From: Oscillospiraceae bacterium
GTDB lineage: Bacteria; Bacillota; Clostridia; Oscillospirales; Acutalibacteraceae
Direction of reading: 5' to 3'
Assembly: GCA_015066045.1 (NCBI GenBank)
Contig: SVPD01000003.1
Location: 1-64,000 of the forward strand
DNA length: 64,000 nt
Positions 1-10,341 of this stretch are shown here, piece after piece (position 1 is the stretch's first letter; every line of letters begins with the position of its first letter). The position numbers and the translations under genes are program-made. Below the pieces are notes generated by a model that made no database searches, had not been told where the DNA came from, and saw only the letters and a list, made by a program, of their open reading frames with translations.

Positions 1-3000
1 CGTTAGCCTTTACTGTTTCGCCGAAGGTGTGGCCTGTAGCATCAATAGCTTCAGTATATGTAGCGCCGCAGGCTTCTGCCGTACAGGTGTAGGTCTTCTC
101 GCCGCCTGTAATACAGGTAGAGGAAGTGGTAACTTTACCGTCATTCCATGTATGCTTAACTGCACCGCCATATCCGTCACAGCCGTTTATACACTTAAAT
201 GAGTGAGTAGCATCCTTACCGTTACCGTCAGATTTGATGGCACCGGTGTAGGAGTGAGCAAGCATAGGAAGCTCCTTGGTAAAGGTATGCTCACATACGG
301 TACATTTTTTGCCCTGCGAGCCCTTTTTGACACAGGTGGCAGCAACAAGTGTTCCCTCAATATCTTTAAGAGAATGTTCTCCTTCAGATTCATTACCGCA
401 CTGACATATAATCTTATGATAGGAATTATTTCCGTCTATCTTTTCATATACAGGATTTGCATAACAGCTTTCTCCGATGTCTGCGGTAGGCACACCGTTA
501 ATCTCTACACCACGTGCAGGACAAACGGAGCACTTATAATCGTGGAAGGATGTCGAACCGTCTTTAGGATGAATATCCTCGGTAAAGCTATGAGCTTCAG
601 ATTTAACTTCATTACAGTTAGAATCAGCAGTACACTTACCGATATGATTCTGCTTATTACCGGAGTCAGGCTCCCACTCGCCGTAAACGTGCACGCCTGT
701 AGCTTCAATAGTTTCTGTTTCTTCGTAATCACAGTTTGCACATTCTCTTTTCTTACTACCGTCTGTGATACAGGTAGCACCGAGAACTGTTTCCCATTCA
801 CCGAGAGAGTGCGCACCGGTAGCAGGAATGGTTTCTGTCTTTCTGCCGAGTTCTTCCTGACAAACAGAACAATAGGTCACAAGCTCATATGAGCCGGGAG
901 CACCGCAGGAGGCTTCCTGACGGTTTTCTTCCTTAGTAGCTTCCTTATGAGCAAGCTTTTCAACAGTTACTTTATTTCTGCTCATTTCAGTGCCGCAAAC
1001 CGAGCACTTAACCACTGAGTCATAGGAGCCTTCCTTCGAACAGGTAGCCGCTACTTCGTTCTCTTTCACTGCTTCACCTGCAGTGTGAGCGAGCTGTGCC
1101 GCAAGCTGAGCACCGCAGACCGTACAAGTCTGAGGAGCGGTACAGGTGGCTGCTGCGCCGGGAGTGTGGGCGGCAAGTGTGCCGTAAGCAAAGGTTGTGG
1201 TACCCTTTTCACCGCAGGAGCAGGAATAATAATACGTTGCCTGAGCTTCACAGGTAGCATCTGTTGCTTTATACGTATCGGTTGCTACCTGCTGGTCATA
1301 GGTGTGACCGACAGTATTTATATTTTCCTTATATGTAACATCACCTGTTACTGCACCGATTTCAGGCCAAGAATAGGTATGATGTCCGTCTTTATCATTT
1401 TTTGAGGCGGTGTTAGCGGGAGCAGTAGGTGTCTTACCGTATTCTACGGACTGTGTAGTAGTCGAGCCGTCAGCGAATTCCCATGTTACGGTGAAGGTGT
1501 TAGATTTCCATGTGGAGTAAAGAACTGTATTACCTGTGTATGTGGTGTTCGCAGTTACGAAAATTCCACTTCCGTCAACCCAACCTGCGAAAGTATAATT
1601 ATCTCTGGTGGGTACGGGAAGAGTGCCATAAGCATCACCGTATTTACCCGTTTTACTGAGCTCATAGGAAACGCCGTCTGCTACTTTACCCTCTTCGTAC
1701 ACACGGATATTATTAACTGTAAGCTTATTACCCGGCGTATTGGCATCAAATCTTATTTTAATATACTTCGTGTTATTGCCTGCCGTAAATCTTATGTATG
1801 GCTCTGTTTCAGTTTTCTGACCTGTCAGTGAAATATACACATCGCCTTCTCGATGCGCACCGTTAGAGGTGTCTACTATCGCAGTAGTTTCACCTGCCTG
1901 ATTTGCATCCAAGGTATGGATATACATATCATAACCTTTTGTATCACCGTCAGCACAATCGACAGAAACATCGGCTGAAAGAATATATGTCTTTCCTGAT
2001 TCGACAGGAATTACAGAGCTGAAGCCTGTGTTGGCATCGTCACCTGTAGATGTGACGGTAAAACCTGTATTGGTTCTTTCGTCAACAGTGAGTGAACCTG
2101 TGCCAATATTGAAATTACTGTAATCGAAAAGGTTATCGAAGAGTACGGAATAGCTCTGCTTTTCCATTAGCATTGCAGAATTAAGAGAAGCTACAAGAGC
2201 ATTGATAGCATCCTGATCGGCTTTGGCCTGATTAGCAAAATTCCATGTGCTCTGTTCAGAAAAATTCGCCTGATATGTAGTAACTCCATTGTAATAAGCA
2301 GAATTCTTAGCAGCTGAAATCGCATTTTCGAGAGCATTTCTCGTAGCCTGAGTGTATTTTACAGCATAATCAACTTCTTTAGTTATTGCTTCGGCGGAAG
2401 CAACAGTATTACGAAGTTCAGAGTTATCTGCTTTTGCTTTTAGGTTATTAACAGCATCTATAAGACCTGTACGCTCTGTGTCAATATCATTCTGATTAGT
2501 TTCTCTGGTTTTAAGAAGAGTCGGAGTAGAACCGTCAATACCGCTATAGCCATAGTATTTATCAAATGTAGACAAATCATCTCCGTCATCAGCAAGAATG
2601 ATATAAGTGCCATTTTCTGCATTTTGGTTGAAAATAGTTTTTGCTCTCTCGTAAGCATCATTAAGGGCTTCTTTATCATAGATGGTTACAAACCACTGCA
2701 TTTCCTCATACTGGCCTTCCATATAACTGGATGTGTTCTCATTTCCGTCCTTAGTACGGAACTGTCTGGTACCATCAGAATGATTTCCCCATCCGCTATT
2801 ATGTTTCTGAGCCAAACCGTAAGATTTAAAGCTACCACCTGAAGTGTTATATTCAGTTGTTTTGCCAATATAACTTGATGAAGGATTACCCATAAGATAT
2901 ATTGTTGCATAATTTGTGCTCTGATTACTTCTGAACAGGACATATTTTTCATGTCTTATACCATTTTCATTAAAGCCGTCTGTGCCTTGACCTGGATGAT

Positions 3001-3541
3001 TGTAACCAACTATTCTAAGGTCATAATCTGTGCTACTTGCTGTGGTGCCATAAAGGCCACTAGGATAATTCTGAGGCAAGCTTGCATCGACAGCATAATT
3101 AGAGAATATATTATTCATCGTTTTATTCCTGTCTGAATATCCGCCCCAATATGCATTATCACCCCAGATATTAGCACCGAGAAGAATACGGTAGTCGGTA
3201 TTGTTACCAAAATGCCACTGAACATTAAAATAATACCCTGCAGCCTGCAACGACTCTGTTTTATCAAGATAAATATGTGACGGATAATAAATTCTGGTCC
3301 AGTCATCACCTTTCTTGAACTGAAACCAGCGGTCAGTATTTCCGTTAAAAAGCGGTGCACCGTAAGCATTGGTAGTGCCTGTATTATAGTGACCACCATT
3401 AACCGCAGGTACACCATAAACAGTGCCGTTTATGGCCTCTGCCTCAAATGTGACCATACCCGGAAAGAATACCCAGCAGGACATAAGCATCAGCACTGCC
3501 ATAAGAACTGATAATGATTTTTTGAATGTTTTGTTTTTCAT
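1..3541 (-). CDS. Large secreted multidomain surface protein with Cys-rich repeats (3' end outside window)
   Basis: The frame stays open from the ATG at 3541 to the left edge, giving at least 1180 residues with no stop, so only the N-terminal part is present. An AAGGAG Shine-Dalgarno lies 10-14 bases before the start. A Lys-rich N-terminus and hydrophobic core form a signal peptide ending near residue 31. Residues 30-340 are rich in Gly, Asn, Tyr and Trp and resemble no family I can name. Residues about 360-455 are helical, like FIVAR/sugar-binding linker domains. About 470-617 resembles a jelly-roll carbohydrate-binding module. About 625-680 is a clear InlB-type B repeat (Listeria-Bacteroides repeat) ending in TFAGW...LYSTW. 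From about 760 to the edge there are repeats with paired CxxC motifs and GH spacers (pattern ATC...GS...C..C...T..I.ATGH). I infer an adhesin or polysaccharide-interacting cell-surface protein; the anchor would lie outside the window. Confidence 0.85.
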   Translation of the reverse strand, partial: MKNKTFKKSLSVLMAVLMLMSCWVFFPGMVTFEAEAINGTVYGVPAVNGGHYNTGTTNAYGAPLFNGNTDRWFQFKKGDDWTRIYYPSHIYLDKTESLQAAGYYFNVQWHFGNNTDYRILLGANIWGDNAYWGGYSDRNKTMNNIFSNYAVDASLPQNYPSGLYGTTASSTDYDLRIVGYNHPGQGTDGFNENGIRHEKYVLFRSNQSTNYATIYLMGNPSSSYIGKTTEYNTSGGSFKSYGLAQKHNSGWGNHSDGTRQFRTKDGNENTSSYMEGQYEEMQWFVTIYDKEALNDAYERAKTIFNQNAENGTYIILADDGDDLSTFDKYYGYSGIDGSTPTLLKTRETNQNDIDTERTGLIDAVNNLKAKADNSELRNTVASAEAITKEVDYAVKYTQATRNALENAISAAKNSAYYNGVTTYQANFSEQSTWNFANQAKADQDAINALVASLNSAMLMEKQSYSVLFDNLFDYSNFNIGTGSLTVDERTNTGFTVTSTGDDANTGFSSVIPVESGKTYILSADVSVDCADGDTKGYDMYIHTLDANQAGETTAIVDTSNGAHREGDVYISLTGQKTETEPYIRFTAGNNTKYIKIRFDANTPGNKLTVNNIRVYEEGKVADGVSYELSKTGKYGDAYGTLPVPTRDNYTFAGWVDGSGIFVTANTTYTGNTVLYSTWKSNTFTVTWEFADGSTTTQSVEYGKTPTAPANTASKNDKDGHHTYSWPEIGAVTGDVTYKENINTVGHTYDQQVATDTYKATDATCEAQATYYYSCSCGEKGTTTFAYGTLAAHTPGAAATCTAPQTCTVCGAQLAAQLAHTAGEAVKENEVAATCSKEGSYDSVVKCSVCGTEMSRNKVTVEKLAHKEATKEENRQEASCGAPGSYELVTYCSVCQEELGRKTETIPATGAHSLGEWETVLGATCITDGSKKRECANCDYEETETIEATGVHVYGEWEPDSGNKQNHIGKCTADSNCNEVKSEAHSFTEDIHPKDGSTSFHDYKCSVCPARGVEINGVPTADIGESCYANPVYEKIDGNNSYHKIICQCGNESEGEHSLKDIEGTLVAATCVKKGSQGKKCTVCEHTFTKELPMLAHSYTGAIKSDGNGKDATHSFKCINGCDGYGGAVKHTWNDGKVTTSSTCITGGEKTYTCTAEACGATYTEAIDATGHTFGETVKAN

Positions 3542-3570
3542 TTTCTAATCATCTCCTTATTAGGATTGTA

Positions 3571-3616
3571 ACCTCTCCGTCAGCTATCGCTGCCACCTCT
3601 CCTTTCAGGCGAGGCT
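3571..3616. repeat. Dispersed hairpin repeat (family 3, copy 1) in the surface-gene leader
   Basis: This stretch has a block order (CCTCTCCGTC, short hairpin, GCCACCTCTCC, GAGGCT) that recurs in modified form at 58859-58914. It is followed at 3625-3644 by a hairpin with arms GGACACGG and CCGTGTCC. All of it lies in the 5' untranslated region of the surface-protein gene, so it would be transcribed. The rest of 3542-3950 holds that gene's promoter and the spoIIE promoter area. Confidence 0.5.
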
Positions 3617-3778
3617 GTTTCGGCGGACACGGCACACCGTGTCCCTACGGAAGAGGCTGTTTCGTATCTTGCCCAGAGAATAAAGAACTCATCAGGTCTG
3701 ACCTTCCTGTAAGCAGAGCCTTTTTTCCTTTTCAGCAATTCAAGCTATATAGATATATATAGCCAATTATACATAATA

Positions 3779-3807
3779 ATTGTATATCCTGAGAAAGAAT
3801 TTGTCAA
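3779..3807 (-). promoter_or_regulatory. Sigma-A promoter for the surface-protein gene
   Basis: On the minus strand a TTGACA -35 box (3802-3807) and TACAAT -10 box (3779-3784) are 17 bases apart. Transcription would start near 3772, leaving a leader of about 230 bases that contains the repeat and hairpins described at 3571-3644. Confidence 0.65.
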
Positions 3808-3950
3808 TGGTTTACAGACAGTTTTACAGATTTTCTTTTCCGCATTCAGTGCGAAGCCCTGCTCTCTGTCTTGTCTACAAAATCTGTGCTTTTTTTCGCC
3901 CCGTGTTTACTATAATAGGTCAAGTATTATAAGTCGAAAGGAAAAGCACT

Positions 3951-6263
3951 ATGAATAAAATCAAAGACAGGACAAATGCAGAATATTTTTTCACTGAGCC
4001 GCCCGAAAAGAGGGAGAAAGCAGGCACCGTGCCCTTTACTCTGTGGGCTCTGACCGCTTTAGCTGCGGGTATGGGCTTCGCCTGCTTCAGCACCCCTGAG
4101 GGCATTTCTCCCTTCGCCGTTTCCTTCCTTTCCGCCGTCCCCTACCCCCTCTGCCTGCCCTCCTTCATCGGCAGCATTCTGGGCTTTTTTATAACGGTAA
4201 AGGATGCCTCGGTGCTGAAATATGCCGGTGCAGCCACGGTAATGTGCCTTTTCAGAATCATAATGAAACGGCGGTTCAGCGACAGGGAAGGCTCACTCGT
4301 AAGCTCTGTGGTAGCCTTCTGCGCGCTCTTTCTCTCGGGGCTGATTTATCTGTGGTTCGAGGAGATTTATCTGCTGCCGCTGCTGACTCTCGTATGCGAA
4401 AGCATTATCTGTCTTTTCGCATCAAGACTTTTTATGAAAGCCTTTTCTCTGCCCTTTTACCGTGGCAGTGCCGATGCCTTCTCCAAAAAAGAGCTTTCTG
4501 CTCTGGTGCTGAGCTTCGGCATCACTCTGATGTGTCTTTGCAGCATCAGTCTGCAGGGGCTTTCTCCGGGACGTATTTTCGCCATAGTGCTGATGATGTT
4601 TCTGTGTCTTCTGAGAGGCACCGAGGCTGCGATATACGGTGCGGTTACAGGCGGCTTTCTCGCCCTCGCTCCCGATAGCGGTTACCTTTTTCCCGCCTTC
4701 GTTCTGGCGGCTCTGGCAGGAGGCTTTCTCAGCGAATCGGGACAGACCGCAGTCTCACTTAGCTTTACGGCGGTGTTTTTTGCTTCCTCTCTTTTTTTAT
4801 GCGACATAGACAAGGGTTGGCTCAGCCTTATCGAGCCTGTCATAGGCTGCGGTATTTTTCTGCTTATCCCCGCAGCAAAAATAAGCGAGCTGGAGGATTA
4901 TCTGAATAAAATCCTTTCATCAAAAAAGAACGGTGACGATTTTGCCTTGGCCGAAAGGCTGAGAGCCGCCTCGGCGAATATGGAGGCGGTGGCAGTGATA
5001 GTGGACGATGTGAGCGTAAGGCTGGATAAAATCATAAATCCCGAGGTAAACCGCCTCTTTTCACGGCTTCAGCAGAGAGTGTGCGACAGATGCGAGAAAA
5101 AAACTGCCTGCTGGAATAAAAGCTTCGACAGTACCGCCTCGGACATACTGAAAATTTTGGGCGTAGAAAAAAGCGGTCAGGGAAGAATCGGTCTGTCAGT
5201 CGTCTGCCCCCGCTATGACCTGCTCTGCACGGAGCTTTCCGCCTCCTTCCCCTCCTACAGTAACGCCATCGCCACCAAAAACAAAATTACCGAAATGCGG
5301 CGTATTCTTACCGACCAGTTTTCGGGAATGAGCGATTTTCTCTACGACCTTTCCGAAAGCATTTCTCAGAGCCGAACGAAGGATAAAAACAAGTCCGCTT
5401 ACATAAAATCCGCTCTCCGTGACAGCGGAATACCTGCCGAGAGAGCAGACTGCTACTTTTTCAGAGGCAGAGTCACGGCAGAAATCACTCTCTCCCACGA
5501 GGACAGTGCGTGCATAAAAAAAATCAGTCCTCTGCTCGAATTTATCACCAAAAGACACTTCGAGGAGCCCGAAACAGAAAATACAGGCAATAATCTTTCC
5601 GTTATTTTCAGAGAAAAGGCCTCCTACACCGTAAAAAGCGGCTATTCGCAAAGGTCAATGAAGGCAGGAAAGCTATGCGGTGATACGGTGGCGTTTTTCA
5701 CCTCCGAATGCGGATTTTATAACTTCCTCATCAGCGACGGTATGGGTACGGGCTCCAGAGCCGCCATAGACAGCAGTCTGACGGCATCGGTTATAGAAAA
5801 GCTGATATGCTCCTCCTTTTCCTACGAAAGTGCCTGTAACACGGTAAATAACGCACTGATTATGAAATCAACGGATGAATCTACCGCCACGGTGGATGCG
5901 GTACAGATCAACCCCTATACCTGTGAAGCGGTCTTTTACAAAGCGGGCGGAACCGTCAGTCTTGTCCGCAGAGGAGACAAGGTAAAGGCAATAGAAAAGG
6001 CTTCTCTGCCACTCGGAATAATCAGAAGCATTCCCCTCGCCCGTGAAGAAATCAGACTGAAAAAGGGCGACATCATCCTTATGCTCTCCGACGGAGTGAC
6101 CAATACGGACTGCGGCTGGATAAACGACGAGCTTTTAGCCTGGAGCAGAAGCGATATGCAGGCCTTGGCCTCACACATAGCCTCACTGGCGGCACTGAGA
6201 AGCGAAAGCGCCACCAGAGACGACATAACCGTGGTGGCACTAAAAATCGAAAAAGCGGAATGA
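3951..6263 (+). CDS. spoIIE: Stage II sporulation protein E, sigma-F-activating PP2C phosphatase
   Basis: SpoIIE dephosphorylates the anti-anti-sigma factor SpoIIAA to release sigma-F in the forespore and also acts at the asymmetric division septum. The 770-residue protein has the family layout: a membrane region of about ten segments (residues 30-310), a central regulatory part with a CxxC-x5-C cluster near 376, and a PP2C domain from about 552 to the end. Metal-binding PP2C motifs are visible: SDGMGTG (about 593), LSDGV (about 711) and RDDITV (about 755). The start follows GAAAGGAAAAG. A TATAAT at 3911-3916 could be its -10 box but no good -35 or perfect Spo0A box is seen. The gene is separated from its usual neighbours (tilS, hpt, ftsH). 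Confidence 0.95.
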   Translation: MNKIKDRTNAEYFFTEPPEKREKAGTVPFTLWALTALAAGMGFACFSTPEGISPFAVSFLSAVPYPLCLPSFIGSILGFFITVKDASVLKYAGAATVMCLFRIIMKRRFSDREGSLVSSVVAFCALFLSGLIYLWFEEIYLLPLLTLVCESIICLFASRLFMKAFSLPFYRGSADAFSKKELSALVLSFGITLMCLCSISLQGLSPGRIFAIVLMMFLCLLRGTEAAIYGAVTGGFLALAPDSGYLFPAFVLAALAGGFLSESGQTAVSLSFTAVFFASSLFLCDIDKGWLSLIEPVIGCGIFLLIPAAKISELEDYLNKILSSKKNGDDFALAERLRAASANMEAVAVIVDDVSVRLDKIINPEVNRLFSRLQQRVCDRCEKKTACWNKSFDSTASDILKILGVEKSGQGRIGLSVVCPRYDLLCTELSASFPSYSNAIATKNKITEMRRILTDQFSGMSDFLYDLSESISQSRTKDKNKSAYIKSALRDSGIPAERADCYFFRGRVTAEITLSHEDSACIKKISPLLEFITKRHFEEPETENTGNNLSVIFREKASYTVKSGYSQRSMKAGKLCGDTVAFFTSECGFYNFLISDGMGTGSRAAIDSSLTASVIEKLICSSFSYESACNTVNNALIMKSTDESTATVDAVQINPYTCEAVFYKAGGTVSLVRRGDKVKAIEKASLPLGIIRSIPLAREEIRLKKGDIILMLSDGVTNTDCGWINDELLAWSRSDMQALASHIASLAALRSESATRDDITVVALKIEKAE

Positions 6264-6272
6264 AATTAAATA

Positions 6273-6301
6273 TTGACAAACTGTTAATAAGAGTATATAA
6301 T
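6273..6301 (+). promoter_or_regulatory. Consensus sigma-A promoter for a 40-residue small protein
   Basis: TTGACA (6273-6278) and TATAAT (6296-6301) are a perfect match to both consensus boxes with a 17-base spacer. The leader of about 60 bases contains a TGTCAC/GTGACA hairpin near 6321-6335. Confidence 0.8.
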
Positions 6302-6367
6302 ATAGGCACAGACAGTCTCTTTGTCACACCGTGACATCTGAGGCGAATTTTTAAGGAGGAAAATACT

Positions 6368-6490
6368 ATGAATGATAATGCTAAATATGTTGAAAATCCC
6401 GAGCCCGATTGGTCTATCTCCTTTTTCTGGGAGGATATCACCTTCATCGTTCAGAGGATTCTCGAGTTTATCAGATCACTTTTTAACTGA
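6368..6490 (+). CDS. Small protein of 40 residues, unknown function
   Basis: An ATG preceded by TTAAGGAGG at ideal spacing opens a 40-codon frame. The first 15 residues are acidic and polar. The rest (from about residue 17) is aromatic and aliphatic, with ITFIVQRILEFIRSLF forming a probable amphipathic or membrane-associated helix. Perfect promoter, strong ribosome-binding site and an adjacent terminator make it a complete, probably highly expressed transcription unit. I recognise no family. Its C-terminal helix resembles the hydrophobic tails of the two secreted hydrolases at 15149 and 53285, which may be coincidence. Confidence 0.7.
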   Translation: MNDNAKYVENPEPDWSISFFWEDITFIVQRILEFIRSLFN

Positions 6491-6504
6491 GTTAAAGTAA
6501 AAAA

Positions 6505-6546
6505 GCTCCCTTGGGCGTAAGTCAAGCCCGAGGGAGTATTTTTTTA
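6505..6546. terminator. Bidirectional intrinsic terminator between the small ORF and rpoC
   Basis: The stem CTCCCTTGGGC pairs with GCCCGAGGGAG. A T run follows on the plus strand (ATTTTTTT) and on the minus strand (GCTTTTTT), so it can end both the small plus-strand transcript and the rpoBC transcript. Confidence 0.8.
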
Positions 6547-6568
6547 TGGAAAAAATGACAGAAAAATC

Positions 6569-6602
6569 AGTCCGCCGAAGCAGTAACCTGACACGGCGGA
6601 CT
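6569..6602 (-). terminator. Second hairpin just downstream of rpoC
   Basis: The arms AGTCCGCC and GGCGGACT form a strong stem 16 bases beyond the rpoC stop. The minus-strand side is followed by GATTTTTC, a modest terminator; the plus side has TTTTATTTTA. Confidence 0.55.
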
Positions 6603-6617
6603 TTTATTTTACGTCAA

Positions 6618-9600
6618 TCAGACGCTCCAGACTACGTTTTCGTTCTGAGCGAAGGCTTCAGCAGCAGTAGTGTCATAATAATCTACCTCATTATAACACT
6701 TCATGCCGGTACCTGAAGGCAGAAGCTTACCGATGATAACGTTTTCTTTGAGACCGAGAAGAGGATCAACCTTACCCTTGATAGCGGCATCGGTGAGAAC
6801 TCTGGTGGTTTCCTGGAAGGATGCAGCTGAAAGGAAGGAATCGGTGGCAAGAGAGGCTTTGGTGATACCCATAAGAACGGGTGAGCAGGTAGCTGTCTGA
6901 AGCTCCTCGCCTGTTTCCTCCATCCTTGCTCTGACGGCATTGTTGGCGTCACGGAATTCCTTTTTATCCACTACGGAATTGGGAAGAAGTGCAGTGTCGC
7001 CTGCATCCTCTACCTTGACCTTTCTCATCATCTGACGTGCGATAACCTCGATGTGCTTATCGTTGATGTCAACACCCTGAGTACGGTAGGTAAGCTGAAC
7101 CTGACTGATAAGATAGTCGTGAACTGCATTTACACCGAGAACATTGAGAACGTCTCTGGGATCGATGGAGCCCTCTGTAATGGTTTCACCCTTTTTAACG
7201 AACTGTCCCTCTGAAACTCTGGCTCTGGCACCGAAGGTAAGGAAGTATTCCTTTCTTTCGCCTGTTTCCTCATTGGTAACGACGATATGAGGATTCTTTT
7301 TGATGGTTTCTAAGGAAACAACACCGTCGATTTCCGAAAGCATAGCGAGTGTTTTCGGCTTCCTGGCCTCGAAGAGCTCTTCAACACGGGGAAGACCCTG
7401 AGTGATGTCGGCACCGGAAGCAACACCACCGGTATGGAAGGTTCTCATGGTAAGCTGAGTACCGGGCTCACCGATGGACTGAGCAGCGATGATACCTACT
7501 GCCTCACCGACAGTAACGGGAAGACCTGATGCAAGGTTAGCACCGTAGCACTTGATACAGGCACCGTGGTCGGAGTTACAGGTGAGAAGTGAGCGGATTT
7601 TGATGCGGCGGATGGCTGAAGCCTCTTCCTTAGCCATACCCTCATCGAGAGCCTTATTCATCTTAGCGGTGAGGTAAGCATCGACCTTTTCAGCCTCTGC
7701 CTCGCTCATCATATGGTCATTTGAGCAGATAACCTCGCCTGTCTCCCCGTCCACAAGAGAATCGAGCAGATAACGTCCCTTAAGTCTTTCAGAAAGGCTT
7801 TCAAGGATACGGTTACCGTCCATGATGTCATAAACCTCGAGACCGTCTGAGCAGCCGCAGTCCTCTTCACGGATGATAACATCCTGTGAAACGTCAACGA
7901 GACGACGGGTAAGATAACCGGAGTCAGCGGTACGCAGAGCCGTATCGGCCAGACCTTTACGGGCACCACGGGAGGAGATGAAGTATTCCTGTACGTTAAG
8001 GCCTTCACGGTAGTTGGCACGGATGGGAACCTCGATGGTTTTACCTGCGGTATTGGCGATAAGACCGCGCATACCTGCCAGCTGACGAAGCTGAGAGTTA
8101 GAGCCTCGGGCACCGGAGTCAAGCATCATCCAGATGGGGTTGGTAGCCTCAAAGGAGCCTGTGAGGGCATCGGCTACACGGTTAGTACAGATGTCCCATG
8201 CCTTGAGAACCTTGCTTGAACGGTCCTGATTTGAAAGGAGACCTCTGTTATATTTTCTGTTGATTTCGTCAACGATTTCTTCTGTTTCTGCGAGAATGTC
8301 CTTTTTGGTGGCAGGAATGGTAGCGTCGCAGACTGCAACGGTGATACCGCTTCGGGTAGAATACTTGAAGCCCTGATTTTTGACATTGTCGAGAACCTCT
8401 GCGGTTTTGGCAGTGCCGTGTACCTGAATACATCTGGCGATGATTTTACCGAGAAGCTTTTTATTAACAAGACCTTCAACCTCGAGACGGAACATATTTT
8501 CGGGATCGTTTCTGTCGATAAAGCCGAGGTCCTGAGGAACGGGCTCATTGAAGATAATCTTACCGAGAGTGGTTTCAATAATCTTTGATACCTTTTCACC
8601 CTTATATTCCTTGGTCATTCTGACCTTGATTCTGGCATGGAGGTCAATAACGCCCGAGTCGTAAGCAAGTCTGGCCTCATTTACGTCTCTGAATACCTTG
8701 CCCTCACCCTTTACACCGGGAAGCTCGAGAGTCATATAGTATGAGCCGAGAACCATATCCTGTGTGGGAACGGCTACAGGCTTTCCGTCAGAGGGCTTGA
8801 GAAGGTTGTTTGCAGCGAGCATAAGGAAGCGTGCCTCAGCCTGTGCCTCCGCTGAAAGAGGTACGTGAACAGCCATCTGGTCACCGTCGAAGTCAGCGTT
8901 GAAGGCGGTACATACGAGGGGATGAAGCTTGATAGCCTTACCCTCTACAAGCACGGGCTCAAAGGCCTGAATACCGAGACGGTGAAGCGTGGGAGCACGG
9001 TTAAGCATTACGGGGTGGTCCTTGATAACTACCTCGAGAGCATCCCATACGCATTTTTCCTGTCTGTCTACTGTCTTTCTGGCGGTTTTGATGTGTGCGG
9101 CTACACCTGTCTCTACCAGACGCTTCATAACGAAGGGCTTGAAGAGCTCGAGTGCCATTTCCTTGGGAAGACCGCACTGATAAAGCTTGAGTCCGGGGCC
9201 GACAACGATAACCGAACGGCCTGAGTAGTCAACTCGCTTACCGAGAAGGTTCTGACGGAAGCGGCCCTGCTTACCCTTAAGCATATCTGAAAGTGACTTA
9301 AGAGGTCTGTTATTGGGACCTGTAACAGGTCTGCCTCGTCTGCCGTTATCGATAAGAGCGTCAACTGCCTCCTGAAGCATTCTCTTTTCGTTTCTGATGA
9401 TGATGGCGGGAGCGCCGAGCTCGAGAAGCTTTTTAAGACGGTTGTTTCTGTTTATAACACGGCGGTAAAGGTCGTTAAGGTCGCTGGTGGCGAAACGGCC
9501 GCCGTCGAGCTGCACCATAGGACGGATATCGGGAGGAATGACGGGAATAACGTCAAGAATCATCCACTCGGGCTTGTTGCCTGATGCCTTAAAGGCCTCG

Positions 9601-10244
9601 ACAACCTCAAGTCTTTTGAGGATTCTTGCTTTTTTCTGGCCGTTTGCCGTAGCGAGCTGCTCACGGAGCTCGTCATTGAGAGCGTCAACGTCGATTTCCT
9701 GTAAAAGCTCCTTGATAGCCTCGGCACCCATACCTACTTTGAACTCTTCGTCGTCATAGTAGTATTCCTTGATGTCGTCATACTGCTTATCGTTGATAAC
9801 CTGTCCCTTCTTTACGCTGGGTACAGAGCCGGGATTGATAACAACATAAGCTGCAAAATAAAGGATTTTTTCCAGATCTCTGGGAGAGATGTCGAGGATA
9901 AGTCCCATTCTGGAGGGAATACCCTTAAAATACCAGATATGTGAAACGGGTGTAGCGAGTTCGATGTGTCCCATACGCTCACGGCGAACCTTTGCCTTGG
10001 TGATTTCTACGTGGCAGCGCTCACATACCTTACCCTTATGGCGGATTCTCTTATATCTTCCGCAGTGACACTCCCAGTCCTTGAGAGGTCCGAAGATTTT
10101 TTCGCAGAAAAGTCCGTCACTTTCGGGCTTGAGTGTACGATAATTTATAGTTTCAGGCTTAGTTACTTCACCGTAAGACCATTCTCTGATTTTTTCGGGA
10201 GAAGCAAGACCAATCTTAATTGATTCAAAGGTAATATTTTCCAT
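6618..10244 (-). CDS. rpoC: DNA-directed RNA polymerase subunit beta prime
   Basis: This subunit carries the catalytic Mg centre of RNA polymerase. The 1208-residue protein shows the N-terminal zinc-binding cysteines (C59, C61, C74, C77), the invariant NADFDGDQM active-site loop near residues 449-457, and the later C-x6-C-x2-C zinc ribbon around [13 protein letters not shown]. An in-frame stop lies directly before the ATG, so the start is fixed, although the nearest purine-rich sequence (GGAAAGGG) is unusually far upstream. It follows rpoB by 97 bases and is presumably cotranscribed with it. Confidence 0.98.
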   Translation of the reverse strand: MENITFESIKIGLASPEKIREWSYGEVTKPETINYRTLKPESDGLFCEKIFGPLKDWECHCGRYKRIRHKGKVCERCHVEITKAKVRRERMGHIELATPVSHIWYFKGIPSRMGLILDISPRDLEKILYFAAYVVINPGSVPSVKKGQVINDKQYDDIKEYYYDDEEFKVGMGAEAIKELLQEIDVDALNDELREQLATANGQKKARILKRLEVVEAFKASGNKPEWMILDVIPVIPPDIRPMVQLDGGRFATSDLNDLYRRVINRNNRLKKLLELGAPAIIIRNEKRMLQEAVDALIDNGRRGRPVTGPNNRPLKSLSDMLKGKQGRFRQNLLGKRVDYSGRSVIVVGPGLKLYQCGLPKEMALELFKPFVMKRLVETGVAAHIKTARKTVDRQEKCVWDALEVVIKDHPVMLNRAPTLHRLGIQAFEPVLVEGKAIKLHPLVCTAFNADFDGDQMAVHVPLSAEAQAEARFLMLAANNLLKPSDGKPVAVPTQDMVLGSYYMTLELPGVKGEGKVFRDVNEARLAYDSGVIDLHARIKVRMTKEYKGEKVSKIIETTLGKIIFNEPVPQDLGFIDRNDPENMFRLEVEGLVNKKLLGKIIARCIQVHGTAKTAEVLDNVKNQGFKYSTRSGITVAVCDATIPATKKDILAETEEIVDEINRKYNRGLLSNQDRSSKVLKAWDICTNRVADALTGSFEATNPIWMMLDSGARGSNSQLRQLAGMRGLIANTAGKTIEVPIRANYREGLNVQEYFISSRGARKGLADTALRTADSGYLTRRLVDVSQDVIIREEDCGCSDGLEVYDIMDGNRILESLSERLKGRYLLDSLVDGETGEVICSNDHMMSEAEAEKVDAYLTAKMNKALDEGMAKEEASAIRRIKIRSLLTCNSDHGACIKCYGANLASGLPVTVGEAVGIIAAQSIGEPGTQLTMRTFHTGGVASGADITQGLPRVEELFEARKPKTLAMLSEIDGVVSLETIKKNPHIVVTNEETGERKEYFLTFGARARVSEGQFVKKGETITEGSIDPRDVLNVLGVNAVHDYLISQVQLTYRTQGVDINDKHIEVIARQMMRKVKVEDAGDTALLPNSVVDKKEFRDANNAVRARMEETGEELQTATCSPVLMGITKASLATDSFLSAASFQETTRVLTDAAIKGKVDPLLGLKENVIIGKLLPSGTGMKCYNEVDYYDTTAAEAFAQNENVVWSV

Positions 10245-10305
10245 ATATATTTAAGCCAGCCCTTTCCGTATATTTAAAATTTAATGTCAGTCATATCTCT
10301 CCCCT

Positions 10306-10329
10306 GCTGCCCGAGCCTTTTCGGGCAGC
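10306..10329 (-). other. Strong hairpin in the rpoB-rpoC intergenic region
   Basis: GCTGCCCGA and TCGGGCAGC form a perfect 9-bp stem with a short loop. No T run follows on the minus strand, so this looks like an RNA processing or stability element, not a terminator. Confidence 0.5.
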
Positions 10330-10341
10330 AAAGGAATTCAA

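Noticed and set aside
1085..1405. Plus-strand frames within 1-3500
   Set aside because: They are shadows of the Cys-repeat surface gene, which is open in one frame from 3541 to the edge.
10260..10290. Six-codon leader ORF between rpoB and rpoC
   Set aside because: It has GGGGAG upstream but the frame is too short and A/T-rich to support a claim; chance occurrence is likely.
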